From Toxonevra muliebris (lineage: Eukaryota; Arthropoda; Insecta; Diptera; Pallopteridae), in assembly GCA_963691655.1 (NCBI GenBank), contig OY829326.1:20324878-20388877 (forward strand): a stretch of DNA of 64,000 nt. The letters run 5' to 3'. Shown in pieces: positions 47,230 to 57,775 of this stretch. How positions within the stretch are numbered: position 1 is the first letter of the stretch; every line of letters begins with the position of its first letter. The notes beneath the pieces are model-generated. The model did not search any database. It had not been told where the DNA came from and worked only from the letters and a program-made list of their open reading frames with translations. The translations under genes and the position numbers were made by a program.

Positions 47230-47660
47230 CTATTTCTTTGTTTGAGAGTAATTCACAAAAGAGAGCCATAACCACATTTAGATAAATTTCACTTGTTTCT
47301 CCCCTTTCCCGTCTTCTTCATGTATTGAGTTCCTTACTTCCTTTTTCTCTCGATTAATATTGAACAACTGTGCGATATGTGTTATGGTAGATTTTACTGT
47401 TGTTTGAGAGAGAGTGAAACTCAAAACAGATTTTCATTACGCTCTTTACACAGTCGACCCCCTTGCTCACCTTATTAGTTCCTCACTTCCAACAAAAATT
47501 TAACAACTGTGCATTAAACGCTATGATTGCTTTTGTTTGAGAGTACGAACCAGAAAACATACAGCTGGCCTCGCTCTCTCCTCTTCCCTTGCCTCTCCTT
47601 TAACCCTTATTACTTCATTCCTTTACCCTCTAGATACTGAACAACTGTGTGTGTTATGCC
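47230..47660 (+). repeat. Degenerate tandem repeat, unit about 138 bp, three copies
   Basis: The word (T)GAACAACTGTG or AACAACTGTG recurs at about 47362, 47502 and 47639, that is 137-140 bp apart. TTGTTTGAGAG recurs at about 47238, 47399 and 47533. Between them, pyrimidine-rich text with (C)TTACTTCC / CCTCACTTCC / TTACTTCATTCC keeps its place. Units have diverged by substitution and short indels. A single related unit lies at 43375-43500. This may be a fragment of a satellite or minisatellite family. Confidence 0.65.
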
Positions 47661-49705
47661 AAATAAAAAGGGGTGTTACCCAAGCATTAATGACATTTGG
47701 GCAAAGTCAAGAGGTTTTGAATAAATTTTAAACATTTCAACAAATGTTGTTATTATTGTTTGTTGTTGGAATTGGTGTGTTTTGTCTTTTTTTTTTCTTT
47801 GTCGTTGACAAATGTGCTGTTTTCATTCGACCACTCTGCCAATCTGCCACTCTCATTCTACATTTTTTCATTGCTACATTTATGAGTATGTCCTTTTCAG
47901 TCCTTCTTTTCTCAATTGTCGCTTAATTTGTTTTCGCATACATACATACCACCCTTCAAAAATGTTATTTATTTGTAGCATTTTATGTCATCATTTTGTA
48001 TGCTAATATAACTTAAATATGTACTTTACTGTTGTTGTTGTAATTAAAAATTATGTGATTTTTTTCTTGGCTGTTATTATTGTGGATGCGTATTATAAAA
48101 TACAAGTTGGAAATGTTGTCAGTTGTTTTTTTTCCTTCTTTTTATATGCTTTAAGGCTTTTAATGAAGTAACAACAGCATTGACAGTGTGCTATAGTTGC
48201 CTGCAATGTGTTGCTAGTGCACTGCACACATGTTTCAATTTGTTGTTGTTGCACTTGTATTATGTATTGGTCATGGAGTTGTTGACAACTTTTTTCTTTA
48301 TGGTTTTGTTTTGTTAGCTTGAGCGTGAATTATTTATTTGTTTTTAATTATAATAACGATGTAAGTGCAACGGCAGCAGCAGCAGTAAAGTTAGATGCGG
48401 ATACTATTTATGCAATAATTTCAGTATTATTTACTTCGCAAGTATTACTATTGAGCTCGTTCTAGTATCAATTTCACTGTTGAATTTGTGATTTATATTT
48501 ATTTTAAGCATAATCCATAGTATATGAATCCTATGCAACTTAAACTGATTCCGCTGATTCTGTAACGATTCTCTGGTTTTCCGTTCATTTTTCTAGCTTT
48601 TGAAATATGCGCAATCAAAGTTTATTTAAGTCGCATAAAATTCAAATAAATTAAATTTGTATTATTCAATGGGAAAAGAGATTACTGAAAGCTTGCAATT
48701 TATGATGATTTTTCAAATGAAACCAGTGACTTCAATCTTCTGTGGTTAGTGAGATAAATTATACTTCTGTATGATATGAAGTATTTATTTGGCACGGTTG
48801 GTTTATTTACAGTAGTTTTTATTGAATTTCTCGATAAAGAAATATATGTTTAAGTCATGAATCTATAAGAATTTCACAACCAAATTAAATTTTAAACTTT
48901 TTTTCTGTATTGATTTTTAATAATGCCAAAAATAGCTAAATATTGATTTTTCAATCTCTGTTAATTTCTTAATACTAAGTGTTTATTTTTAGCAAATACA
49001 CAAACAAAAATAATAAGATAAATTTGCCGACTTCATCATACAGACAGACAAAAGTGAGAAAAATCTATTAATAATCCATATAGATAGATGCAGGTGTTCG
49101 CATACAAAACGAATATACCTTTAGACCTTTACCAACGACAACAATACAAAAACAAACAACAGCAATAATATTCAACAATTTCATTAAAGATTATCATTGT
49201 GTACAATATCAACGTAGTAATAATATTTTTTTTTTTAATGACCACTACGTGTGCACATAAAATCATAATGACAAATAACAGCAAAACTTAGGAAATAAAA
49301 CAAACAAAATAATAACAAATACAAAAACAAGAAAAGTTACAAAACTAACAACACAAAAAAAAATATGTATGAATTTCTTAAAATGTGCTCCGAGTATCAT
49401 ACCTTGCTTTAGATAAATAAACAAAATTCTTCGTACTAGAACGAATTGCAATTTGCACTACACTTGAATTGGTGTAAGTATAAGAAGTAGCTCTAGAAGA
49501 TGCTAATCAATATATCAGCATTATTCTAAGTTTCAGCAGCATAAATATTGCCGAACCAGCCGGTACTACTTAAGCTTGTGCTGAGATATTCTAGATAAGT
49601 TTGGCCTAGATATTGAATATATAATTTTTAACTGTATTCTGTATTACTTTTTATTGCATTTGTTTTGATTTGCAATATTTTTGAATTGCATTCCGTTTTC
49701 GTTTC
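47661..49705. other. Non-coding DNA, T-rich
   Basis: No gene seen. Short T-rich frames (47744-47926, 48123-48317) are hydrophobic and have no family resemblance. A GCAGCAGCAG run lies near 48373. Confidence 0.65.
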
Positions 49706-50082
49706 ATTGGGTGCGTTTCGCGGGTGCAAAATCAGAAAGCTGATTTCGAAGTGATTGATCAAAAATCAGTTATCACTGTTTGCGTCTTACAAACGGAATA
49801 ATGTAGTAGTTGCAAAATTTTTGAAAATCATTAAAGTCTAGTTTGTGAGATGTTTTAATTGCCTTCTAAAAATGTAGTTATATAATTTTTGGATGATTTC
49901 GAACTTGTGTTGAGTTTGTCAACTGTCAAAGTTTTGAAAAATCATGCTAACCTGAAAAATCAGGGAAATAATATGATTACAAAAATGGCGTCCGCTTTGC
50001 TAATCAGAAACACTCAGCGACGCGCTTCTAACACACTTTGAAAGCAGCTTTTCTGATTTTGTACCCGGGAAACGCACCAAAT
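49706..50082. mobile_element. Short MITE with about 45-bp inverted ends
   Basis: The left end ATTGGGTGCGTTTCGCGGGT and the complement of the right end ATTTGGTGCGTTTCCCGGGT continue to match through CAAAATCAGAAA and GCTG(A/C)TTTC(G/A)AAGTG, about 45 bp with a few mismatches. The unit is about 375 bp with no transposase frame. I could not find a clear target duplication, so the superfamily is open; hAT, Harbinger or P-like origins are possible. Confidence 0.8.
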
Positions 50083-50169
50083 CTTAATGAGTTTTATTTT
50101 TGAACCCACGGTATTTGCCCGTAAAATTTTAATTTCCAAGTCAAATTTAAAAATAGAAATATATGTTGG

Positions 50170-50765
50170 GTAAAGTAGGGTACTTTTGACACCGGGGCAC
50201 ATTTGACTTTGCCTTTTTCAGTATGACCACATCCTAAAAGCCAAAAAGTTGAAATGCAGAAAAAATATTAATTTGATTTAAAGAAACGTTATGAACTTTG
50301 AAGATTCTACTTTAACTCTTTTTGGATTCATTTTCGACAACTGGTATGTAAACGTTTTGTGAATTAATCGTAACTGTTTTTTAAAAAAGAATAACAAAAT
50401 TTGTTAACACTGCTCTTTAATGTTAAAGAAATAAAAGTGAGTTTTGTGAAAATAAAACAAGATAAATTGAAAAAGAAGAAACAAATCATTAAGAGCTTTT
50501 GGCATACATTTGACTTTTCCCAATGGGGCACATTTGACATATATCAATTGTTCCCTATATTGCAGATTTACGTATTTACAATACAATTGTTATATTTTCT
50601 GTTTATACATTTTTTAAGATATAGTACTTAGCTGAAAAGACAAGTCGATGCGAAAGTGAAGTGAGCTATTTCAGATATTAGAAATAAGCATGAAACGGTG
50701 ACATCAGCTTCAGAAAAATATGGACTAAATAAGACAACATTTAAAGTCTTTCATACTAAATTTTG
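50170..50765 (+). pseudogene. Possible pogo-like element, 5' region with Psq-type HTH trace
   Basis: A frame at about 50637-50765 reads KRQVDAKVK, stop, AISDIRNKHETVTSASEKY, then GLNKTTFKVF. This has the shape of the Psq helix-turn-helix at the N-terminus of pogo/Tigger transposases (A---VR-G---I-KAS--YG-PK-TF). Upstream, GGGGCACATTTGAC occurs twice (about 50195 and 50525), with GTAGGGTACTTTTGACACC at about 50176, as expected of terminal and subterminal repeats. Homology stops soon after the HTH, so the catalytic domain is missing. Confidence 0.42.
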
Positions 50766-51435
50766 GAGTTTCACCCCTTTCCCAATTCCATCCACGTTTT
50801 TCCTATAGTATGAAATTGTCAATCGACGTCCTTGCGCGAAATTTCAGTGCTGTACCTTAAATGGTTCTAGACATATACCAAAAAAGAAAAAAAAAGTTTT
50901 TATAGGAGGTGCCACACCCACTTGTAATTTTGAACTCAGACAATGCCTATCTAATGACCAGAGACATAATGCATCATTATGAAATTGCAAATGAAAATTT
51001 TGATTTAAATAAAGGGCAAATAATAATAATGATAGTCAGAACAGAAAAATAATATAATAGTAATAAAATAATAATGTACAAATCTGTGTCATTCTCTGCT
51101 GAGATTTCACTGTTGTTTCGAGATATACGTAGGAACGGAATAATGACGGACAGAGACGGACTAGGGACTTAAGACGATTACTTTAAACTATTACTTTAAA
51201 TTGCAACGCTGTAATAAAAACGACAAGACAGACGCTACAATACGAACAAAAATACGAAAGTCGTTGTGGAACTATCATCGGCGTTTGGCAAATGGTGCGT
51301 GTTCTATTTTATTTTCTTTATTATTAATGAGTTAAACTTTTATGTTATTGTTAAATACTTAATTTAATTAACTTTAAACTGATGAAATAAACTTTAAATA
51401 AATAAATAAAACCCCTACATATATTTTAATTTTTA
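50766..51435. other. AT-rich non-coding DNA
   Basis: No gene recognised. A somewhat GC-richer patch at 51110-51300 (GACGGACAGAGACGGAC and nearby) could be part of a decayed element, but I find no motif. AAATAAATAAAT repeats precede the mariner end. Confidence 0.5.
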
Positions 51436-51935
51436 TATTGGGAGTTTGAATGTATAAACTCGTATTTTTTTCGTAATTTGGACATTTATTGTGAAAAAGT
51501 GATTATAAATTTATTCTTTAAAGTATTGTCCATCGTTAGCCATAACCTTTTCCCATCTTTCTCCCTCATCTTTTGAGGCTATCCACGAATCGACCCATTT
51601 TTTGAGTTCTTCGAAAGAACGGAAGTGCTGTTCAGCTAGGCCAAGTGTCATCGATCGGAACAAGTGGTAATCAGAAGGAGCAATATCTGGAGAATACGGC
51701 GGGTGGGGTAGCACTCCCATTTCAGCGTTTCCAAGTATGTTTTACTTGCCTTGCAACATGCGGCCGAGCATTGTCGTGCAGAAGAATAACTTCGTCGTGT
51801 CTATTCTCATATTCTGGCCTCCTATCCTTTAATGCTCGGCTCAAACGCATCAATTGTAGTCGGTAGCGACCGGCCAGTGATCGTTTCATTCGGTTTCAAC
51901 AGCTCATAATACACGACACCTTTCATATCCCACCA
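51436..51935 (-). mobile_element. mariner element, copy 2, 5'-truncated
   Basis: The end at 51438 (TTGGGAGTTTGAATG...) matches the TIR of the 6206 element with one change and is preceded by TA (51436-51437). Reading the minus strand inward, the 3' UTR and transposase C-terminus are nearly identical to copy 1. The third catalytic Asp is intact (PSDYHLF, codon 51670-51672), as is the second (HDNARPH, 51773-51775). Two one-base deletions lie between them, and 30 bp is missing in frame within the DE...ERWEK region. Homology stops at about 51935, just before the WWD motif, beside a small GATATGAAAGGTG duplication. The other TIR is absent. Confidence 0.9.
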
Positions 51936-52143
51936 CCTTTCATATCTCTTACGAGAGAACTAACCATGAATTTTGAATGGCGGTCAAAAAAACATGTATT
52001 CGTTTTATCGAATATTTCCTTGGAAGGTTTGAAAATGGAGAGTCTAGACCCTTTACTAAAATCGTTGCTACTCCCACGAAACTTGGTTATATAAGTTCAA
52101 CCCGAAAGCCAAATAGCAGTCCCTGGAGACTGGCCAGAGCTAA

Positions 52144-52300
52144 GTGACTAAGTGGTATGCAGGAAATCAGTTTCCACGTGTTTTAAACAATTTGCTGGAA
52201 AACCAGAAAAAAGGAAAACTGCGCTATTATTATCTACACCACGATAATGTGCCTGATAATTTCTGCTTACAAAAAAAAAAAAAAAAAAAAAAATTAAACG
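52144..52300 (+). pseudogene. Possible mariner-type transposase fragment
   Basis: The frame TKWYAGNQFPRVLNNLLE, then KGKLRYYYLHHDNVPDNF resembles the part of a mariner transposase leading into the second catalytic Asp (WY--------VL------K--LR---LHHDNA--H). It is too short to be sure and differs from the mauritiana-like copies. An A-run of about 23 nt follows directly at 52271. Confidence 0.4.
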
Positions 52301-52330
52301 AAGAGTGCTCAATAGTAATGAAGTAATGAA

Positions 52331-54851
52331 TATATAGTTATTACAATTAATATCCGAATTGAGAAGCTCCAAAAACGCAATTTCATGAAAAGATTTAAAA
52401 GGTAGATCTACCCACTTAAGAAATGATGAAAATTTAAGATGTGAAATGAAATTTTTTTCTATCTGTTTTTTTTTTAAACCAACTTACCCAACTTTTGGTA
52501 TTCCCTCCATATGTTGCAATGTAGCTTGCAAAGCAAATCACCTATGAAATAATTTAACATAAATGATATCGTTGATAAATAAAATTAAGTTATTTCAAAC
52601 GAAAAGGTTTCAATTACATACAAACATGCGCGAAAACACACAAGTTTTACTAATACATTGACAGCATTGGCGCTAAAATACGTAAAAAAAAATTTCCGAT
52701 GTTTTGTTTTTTTTTTTCAATTGGCATCAATGACAGAAATTTGTAATTGTCATATGAGTAACTAATGTATGTATGGATGTGTGTGTGTGATTATGCATGT
52801 GTGCGTGTTTTAATGAAACATTTTTTCATTGAGTTTATGCTTGTGCACGAGTGGGAAATAAATTCCTATTAATTTGTGTGAATTTTATGATCTGCAGGTG
52901 CGCTGAACTGCTCCACGTCATTGTGCATTGCGCACTGTGCGCTCCACATTGCTGTGCAGCTTTACTATGTTTTTGGCCTCTTTTTTTTTGGCATTTTTAT
53001 TTAGTATATGTATTTATTAAATTAAATTTTTAGTGATATTTTAGGATATATTTATTATTAATAATTTTATGACTATATCATTTTGTTGTTAATGTTCGCA
53101 CACATTTTTTTTATTAGAGATAAACGGGCAAATGTGATTGTTGCATAAAAGAGCAGCAGGCAGCAGCAATAAAATCTGTTGAGTTTACTTGGGTGGTGTG
53201 AGTGTTAATGGATTAAGTTCATTGAATTCATATGCATAAAGAAAGGAATTTAAAATAACAATAAAATTATTCATAAAATTTAAGTATGTACAAAAACATA
53301 AAATTACCAATTTTATCATAAAAATATTTACGAAAAGTGAGTTCCTTGTCTGCTATTATCTGCTTTGATATTTTACAATACAATAAATTTCCTAATATTA
53401 ACAACTAATAAAGGTTAAAGTTTAGTGTTATTTAAGAAGGAAACAATAACTGTTTTTTAAAAGAAAAAAAAAACAATTAAAAGAAAATAAAATCCACCAG
53501 TTTCTTGCAAAAGTAAGCAACAACAATAACTACAACAATTGTTTTGTATGAATTCATTATAGCTAAATTTCAATAAAAAAAAACTTAACATCAACACCTG
53601 CTGCAGCTTTTGAATTTGCTGGTGCATGTTTGTCTGCTAACAATAATAACTACAACAACAACAGTACAACTTCAGTTGCCGCAACTTAGTTACCAATCAT
53701 TGTTGTACAGCTTTTGCTTTGTTGTTAGTAACATATTTATGCAACTAACTTTATGCTGAGGTCTCTCCACAAAGTCTATTTAGAAAGTTTAATTTCCGCA
53801 AAAAAAAAATAAGAAACACACAAAAAAAACAACAACAAAGCTCAAATATTTAACCACATAATAAATACAAAGACTTTCAGCTTTTTTGCTTTAACTCTTA
53901 TTGGGAAACATGAAGATGTTTCATATCTTAAAAGTTGATACAGTACTGGCCAAAAAGATGTTACTTTCTAGTTTTTTCATTATAAATTTGAAAATGTTAT
54001 TTATTCACCGTATAAAAACATTTATTGCTGCACTGCTATCATATTCAAAATTCGAGACTTATTTTAAATTCTGTCATAAAATTTATAAAATAGAATGAAA
54101 ATCCAAAAGTTGATAAAATTTTTGGCAGTATTATTCCTTACATTTATAATTACTTACGTTCAATCTCTGTTACTTCGATTGAAATAAGGACAAAATTGAT
54201 ATCGAATATTAGAAGCATTTAATTCAAAGAATTCTCCTCGAAGTTTTTTATATCTGGTACTCCAGAAGTATTTTCTATCCTGTTTTGTTATTGACTTTTT
54301 TTAAAGATCATCAAAATACATAGCTATTAATAGACTAAAACGCTCCATAAACCGATCATATTATATTCTCAGCTAGATTATTTTTGAATTTAAAAATACC
54401 ATTATCGAAAAAAAAAATACCTTTCGCAACTCAAAACCCTAATGTAGATTGTATTTTAGTGAACGCTTTTTAGTGATTTTTTAGTTTAAAAATCTGACTA
54501 CCCAGGCTCACATGAAGCTGGAATACCAGTACCAACCAACTAATTAACAGCTTAGGCAGAAGAAGCTCCAAACAGTAAAGACTCTAACTAAATAACCTAA
54601 CAGCAGATAGTTAGAAGAAATGGAAAGATTTTATTGCTGAAATATGCCGAAAGGGTTTGAGGAAGAAGAAGAAAAATATTTTTCAATACACTATCAAACT
54701 TGTAGAGAATCAATAATATCCTCGCAAATTCTTTTTATTACTGAATTCATTGTTAAACCTTTTGGCCAAACTGAATTTCGGTATCATGTTATCTCTTGAT
54801 ATTGAGAGAATATTTTCTTCCAAAAATCTAAAGATGACCCTCTTCGCCTGT
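52331..54851. other. Non-coding DNA
   Basis: No gene seen. CAACAA and ACAACAAC tracts occur around 53520 and 53640-53665, with A-runs near 53570 and 53800. The frame at 53901-54098 is unremarkable. Confidence 0.65.
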
Positions 54852-56232
54852 GTTTGGATCAGTGTGGCCAACTCAGCGCTTTTCCCGCTAAGTTTAGTGC
54901 TTTTTGAAAATTGAAACGTGGAAAAAAGTGATTTAACGGTCAGCGGGTTTTTAACGCGTTTTTTTCAAATTAAAAGACACTAAATGCTCCGCTAAATAAT
55001 AGATTTCCTGAATAATCCTAATAACATTTTTTATCGAAACAAAGTGCAATGAACTTATTTAAAACCAAAATTCGTAACCAGTTCAAAAAATTCTTTACTT
55101 CATATAAAAAATTAATTATAAAACCAAAATTAATTTTTTGAAAATTAAAAAATACTTGATGACGTAAATAAACAGCACTAGTGTTTAGCTTCTGAATTTA
55201 GACTAAAGCTTGTGTTATGGCCAGAAGAAGCTGATAGTAATAATGAAGAGTATAGACTTCGACATCTGTATATTTTTTTGTGATCAAAGTGTATAAAATA
55301 CTCTTTTTCCATTATCTTGTTTTAGTTTGTGATTAGTCTTGTGATTGTATAATTTAGAAATGCCGTGAATTAAAAACTTTAAAAATACATGTATTTAATT
55401 AATTTTCTTTTTAATACAGCAGAATCCCGATAATTCGTAATCGCAAGGGACCAGCAATTTTTTACGAATTACAGAGATTTTCGATTTCACCCCCGAGTTT
55501 TTCCTCAAAATCTGTTTGAGTTTCTTCAATACTTTATGCAAATATTGAAATAAATTCAAAAAAAAAATATGTCCATGACTCTTACCTTACAATTATCCTT
55601 AAGTTTTCCAATGGGGTATAATGTTTGCTATAACCTTTGTAACCAGGAATTATAGCAAAGCTAATTTACGGCGATGACACTGCATGTATACAATTCACTA
55701 ATTGACAGCCAGCATCAGTATTTTAAAGAAAACTCAAACAAAATGGAAACCGTATCTCCCACTTCTCTTAATTTTTCGAACATTATTGGGATATACAACG
55801 GTTTTGTCGTTTAAGGCTCTTTTCGCGTATCTTGCCCACCACAATAAATACAAATAATTCCATAAAAAAGTAAACGTAGCTATCTACAATGATTGATTTT
55901 TTTCGAATCATAGTTTCATAGGATTTTGCTTTGCTTTACGAACTATAAGAGGTTGTCAACAACCAATTTCGATTTTTAAGAGGTTAAACCAAAATGCGAG
56001 GGGACCAAAATGTGTAGAATTTTTGTGAATTAACGCGATTTTTTCAAGGGACCAGCAGTTTGTTACGAATTATTGAGATATTCGAATTACCGCTATTCGA
56101 CTGTATATAAAAAATTTGTGTTGAACACTTTTATAAGGGAAAAATTTAGCGCTTTTTTAAAAAAAATACGCATTTTTTTTAATTTTAGCGGACTTTTAAA
56201 AACAAAACAAAGTTGGCCACACTGGTCTGGAT
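54852..56232. mobile_element. Non-autonomous hAT-type element with 8-bp target duplication
   Basis: The element spans 54860-56224 (1,365 bp). It begins CAGTGTGGCCAAC (54860-54872) and ends GTTGGCCACACTG (56212-56224), a perfect 13-bp inverted repeat. Flanks are GTTTGGAT (54852-54859) and GTCTGGAT (56225-56232), an 8-bp duplication with one mismatch. AGCGCT/GCTAAA words recur inside both ends. No transposase motif was found. Its right half is occupied by a separate TA-flanked element at 55417-56103, so the original hAT-type element was about 680 bp. Confidence 0.9.
55415..56105. mobile_element. TA-flanked pogo/Tc1-type MITE nested in the hAT element
   Basis: The ends are CAGCAGAATCCCGATAATTCG at 55417 and, as complement, CAGTCGAATAGCGGTAATTCG ending at 56103, both next to TA (55415-55416 and 56104-56105). 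They match at about 16 of 21 positions. In addition CAAGGGACCAGCA followed by TTACGAATTA occurs near both ends in the same orientation (from about 55442 and from 56045). TA duplication and CAG...AATTCG ends suggest a pogo-like or other Tc1/mariner-superfamily MITE of 687 bp. No transposase frame. It must have inserted after the hAT-type host. Confidence 0.8.
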
Positions 56233-56841
56233 ATATGGCGTGTTCAGAGGAAAATAAAAGTATTATAAAATTTATTAGAGGAAAGCGTTGTTGCTGTTAC
56301 TTGTCGACTACAGCGATACAGCCGAGTACGCACGGAAAGTTGTAACTTAAGCACACATACACAATTAAATAGGAAAAGCAGAACGAGACTTCGTTTTCGC
56401 TTTATGACTCCTTTCCTCTAGCAAATTTTATGCTTCACTTTTCCTGTGAGCGCGTCATATGTAGATGTGAAGAGGTGTTAGTTCTAAAAAAAACTTTTAT
56501 TGATGCTACTGGATACCCTCAGTTATGCACACTAAATTTTGATCAATTCAAATTAAAGTAAGTAATTATTCATATTCGAAGATTTTTTTTAAAATTATTT
56601 AATTGCAATCTTTTTACTGCAGCCTTTGGATGAAGTCAGTGAATTCAAATTAAATTTGCACTTGCTGTTAAATAAAGTATAAGCAAAATTTTAAAAAATT
56701 AAGTTTTTCGATTTGGATTATTCATTATAAAGTCAACAAAAATATTGTTTAAACAAAAAGCAAAAACGTTTAAGTCTTGCCAGATCTTACCCACATAAAT
56801 GTATCCGAAGGTTCTTAAAGGGTTAATATATAATTCATACA
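56233..56841. other. AT-rich non-coding DNA
   Basis: No gene seen. The only frame here (to 56345) overlaps the hAT end and is chance. Confidence 0.6.
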
Positions 56842-57306
56842 TACAGTGGTGTGAAAAATAATAGGGACAGTGAATAGTTTAACTTTCAAAGCTACCTAAA
56901 TAAAAAAAATATTTACTTTTATAATACAATAATATTTTTATTAGCTTGCTTAAAACAAAGTTAAACGAAAAACAAAATATATTTTCATATTTGAACTCTT
57001 AATTAATTAAAGTAATTAATAGTAAATAAACATTTCAAATTCTGCTCAAATTGTGTGTGAAAAATAATAAGGACAGCATATGAACTTTAGTGGAATATAA
57101 ACTGAAAATGATTTGATATAAAGAAAAAGCTAAAGATTTCATTTAAGCATATTATAAACTATTGTATTATTACTATAATATTGTGTTGAATATCCTTTAT
57201 TGTTGATTACAGCCAAACAATGCCGCTGCACAGAATCAAGCAGTTTCTGGCAAGTGCTTAACGGTATAACTTCCCATAGTCCCTTTACAAATAACCAAAT
57301 AATCGA
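56842..57306 (-). mobile_element. Tc1-like element end with paired direct repeats and transposase C-terminus
   Basis: After TA (56842-56843) the end reads CAGTGGTGTGAAAAATAATA (56844 on). A 22-bp segment of it (56849-56870) recurs at 57055-57076 with one mismatch, 206 bp inward. This is the outer/inner binding-site (IR/DR) layout of some Tc1-family elements. Further in, the minus strand encodes WEVIPLSTCQKLLDSVQRHC, then LAVINNKGYSTQY, with a stop at 57139-57141. It is the C-terminus of a Tc1-like transposase ('W-IP---C-KLV-SM-RRC-AVI-NKG--T-Y'). Homology ends by about 57306; the rest is missing and a mariner fossil starts at 57378. Confidence 0.87.
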
Positions 57307-57377
57307 TGTTATATTAACAGTTAAATGATCCTCGGTTACGTCACATACTGCGATCTTTTGTTATTGTTTAAACTCTC

Positions 57378-57775
57378 TGACTTAGCGAAACCATCACGGA
57401 AGATCGCTACCAACTACAGTGGATGCGTTTGAGACAAGCATCGAACGAAAAATGATCGCAATACGAGAAGAAGTACGATAAAGTGATTTTGAGGCATGTC
57501 AACTCTTGACCACATATTGCAAAACCGGTTAAAACCTACTTGGAAATTCTCAAATGGGAAGTCCTTCCCTACCAGCTGAGTATTCACCAGACGTTGTCCC
57601 TACCGATTACCACTTGTTCCGATCGATGACACATGACTTGGCTGAGCAGCATTTTTTTATGAAAATGCCAAGAAATGGATGAATTCTTGCATAACCCTAA
57701 AGACGTGTCATTTTTCCAACGTGAAATATGTTTGCTGCCAGAAAGGTGTCTACACAAGTATACGAAAAAGTGAGG
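57378..57775 (+). pseudogene. mariner transposase C-terminal half, fossil
   Basis: The plus strand reads SETITEDRYQLQWMRLRQAS, then KYDKVILRHVNS, stop, PHIAKPVKTYLEILKWEVLP, then after a shift YSPDVVPTDYHLFRSMTHDL and AEQHFF. This is a mauritiana-like mariner transposase from the region before the second catalytic Asp to near the C-terminus. The second Asp is Val here (HVNS for HDNA) and is followed by a stop; the third Asp is kept (PTDY). Further traces (LPERC-like) reach about 57775. No TIR found. It directly follows the truncated Tc1-like end. Confidence 0.82.
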
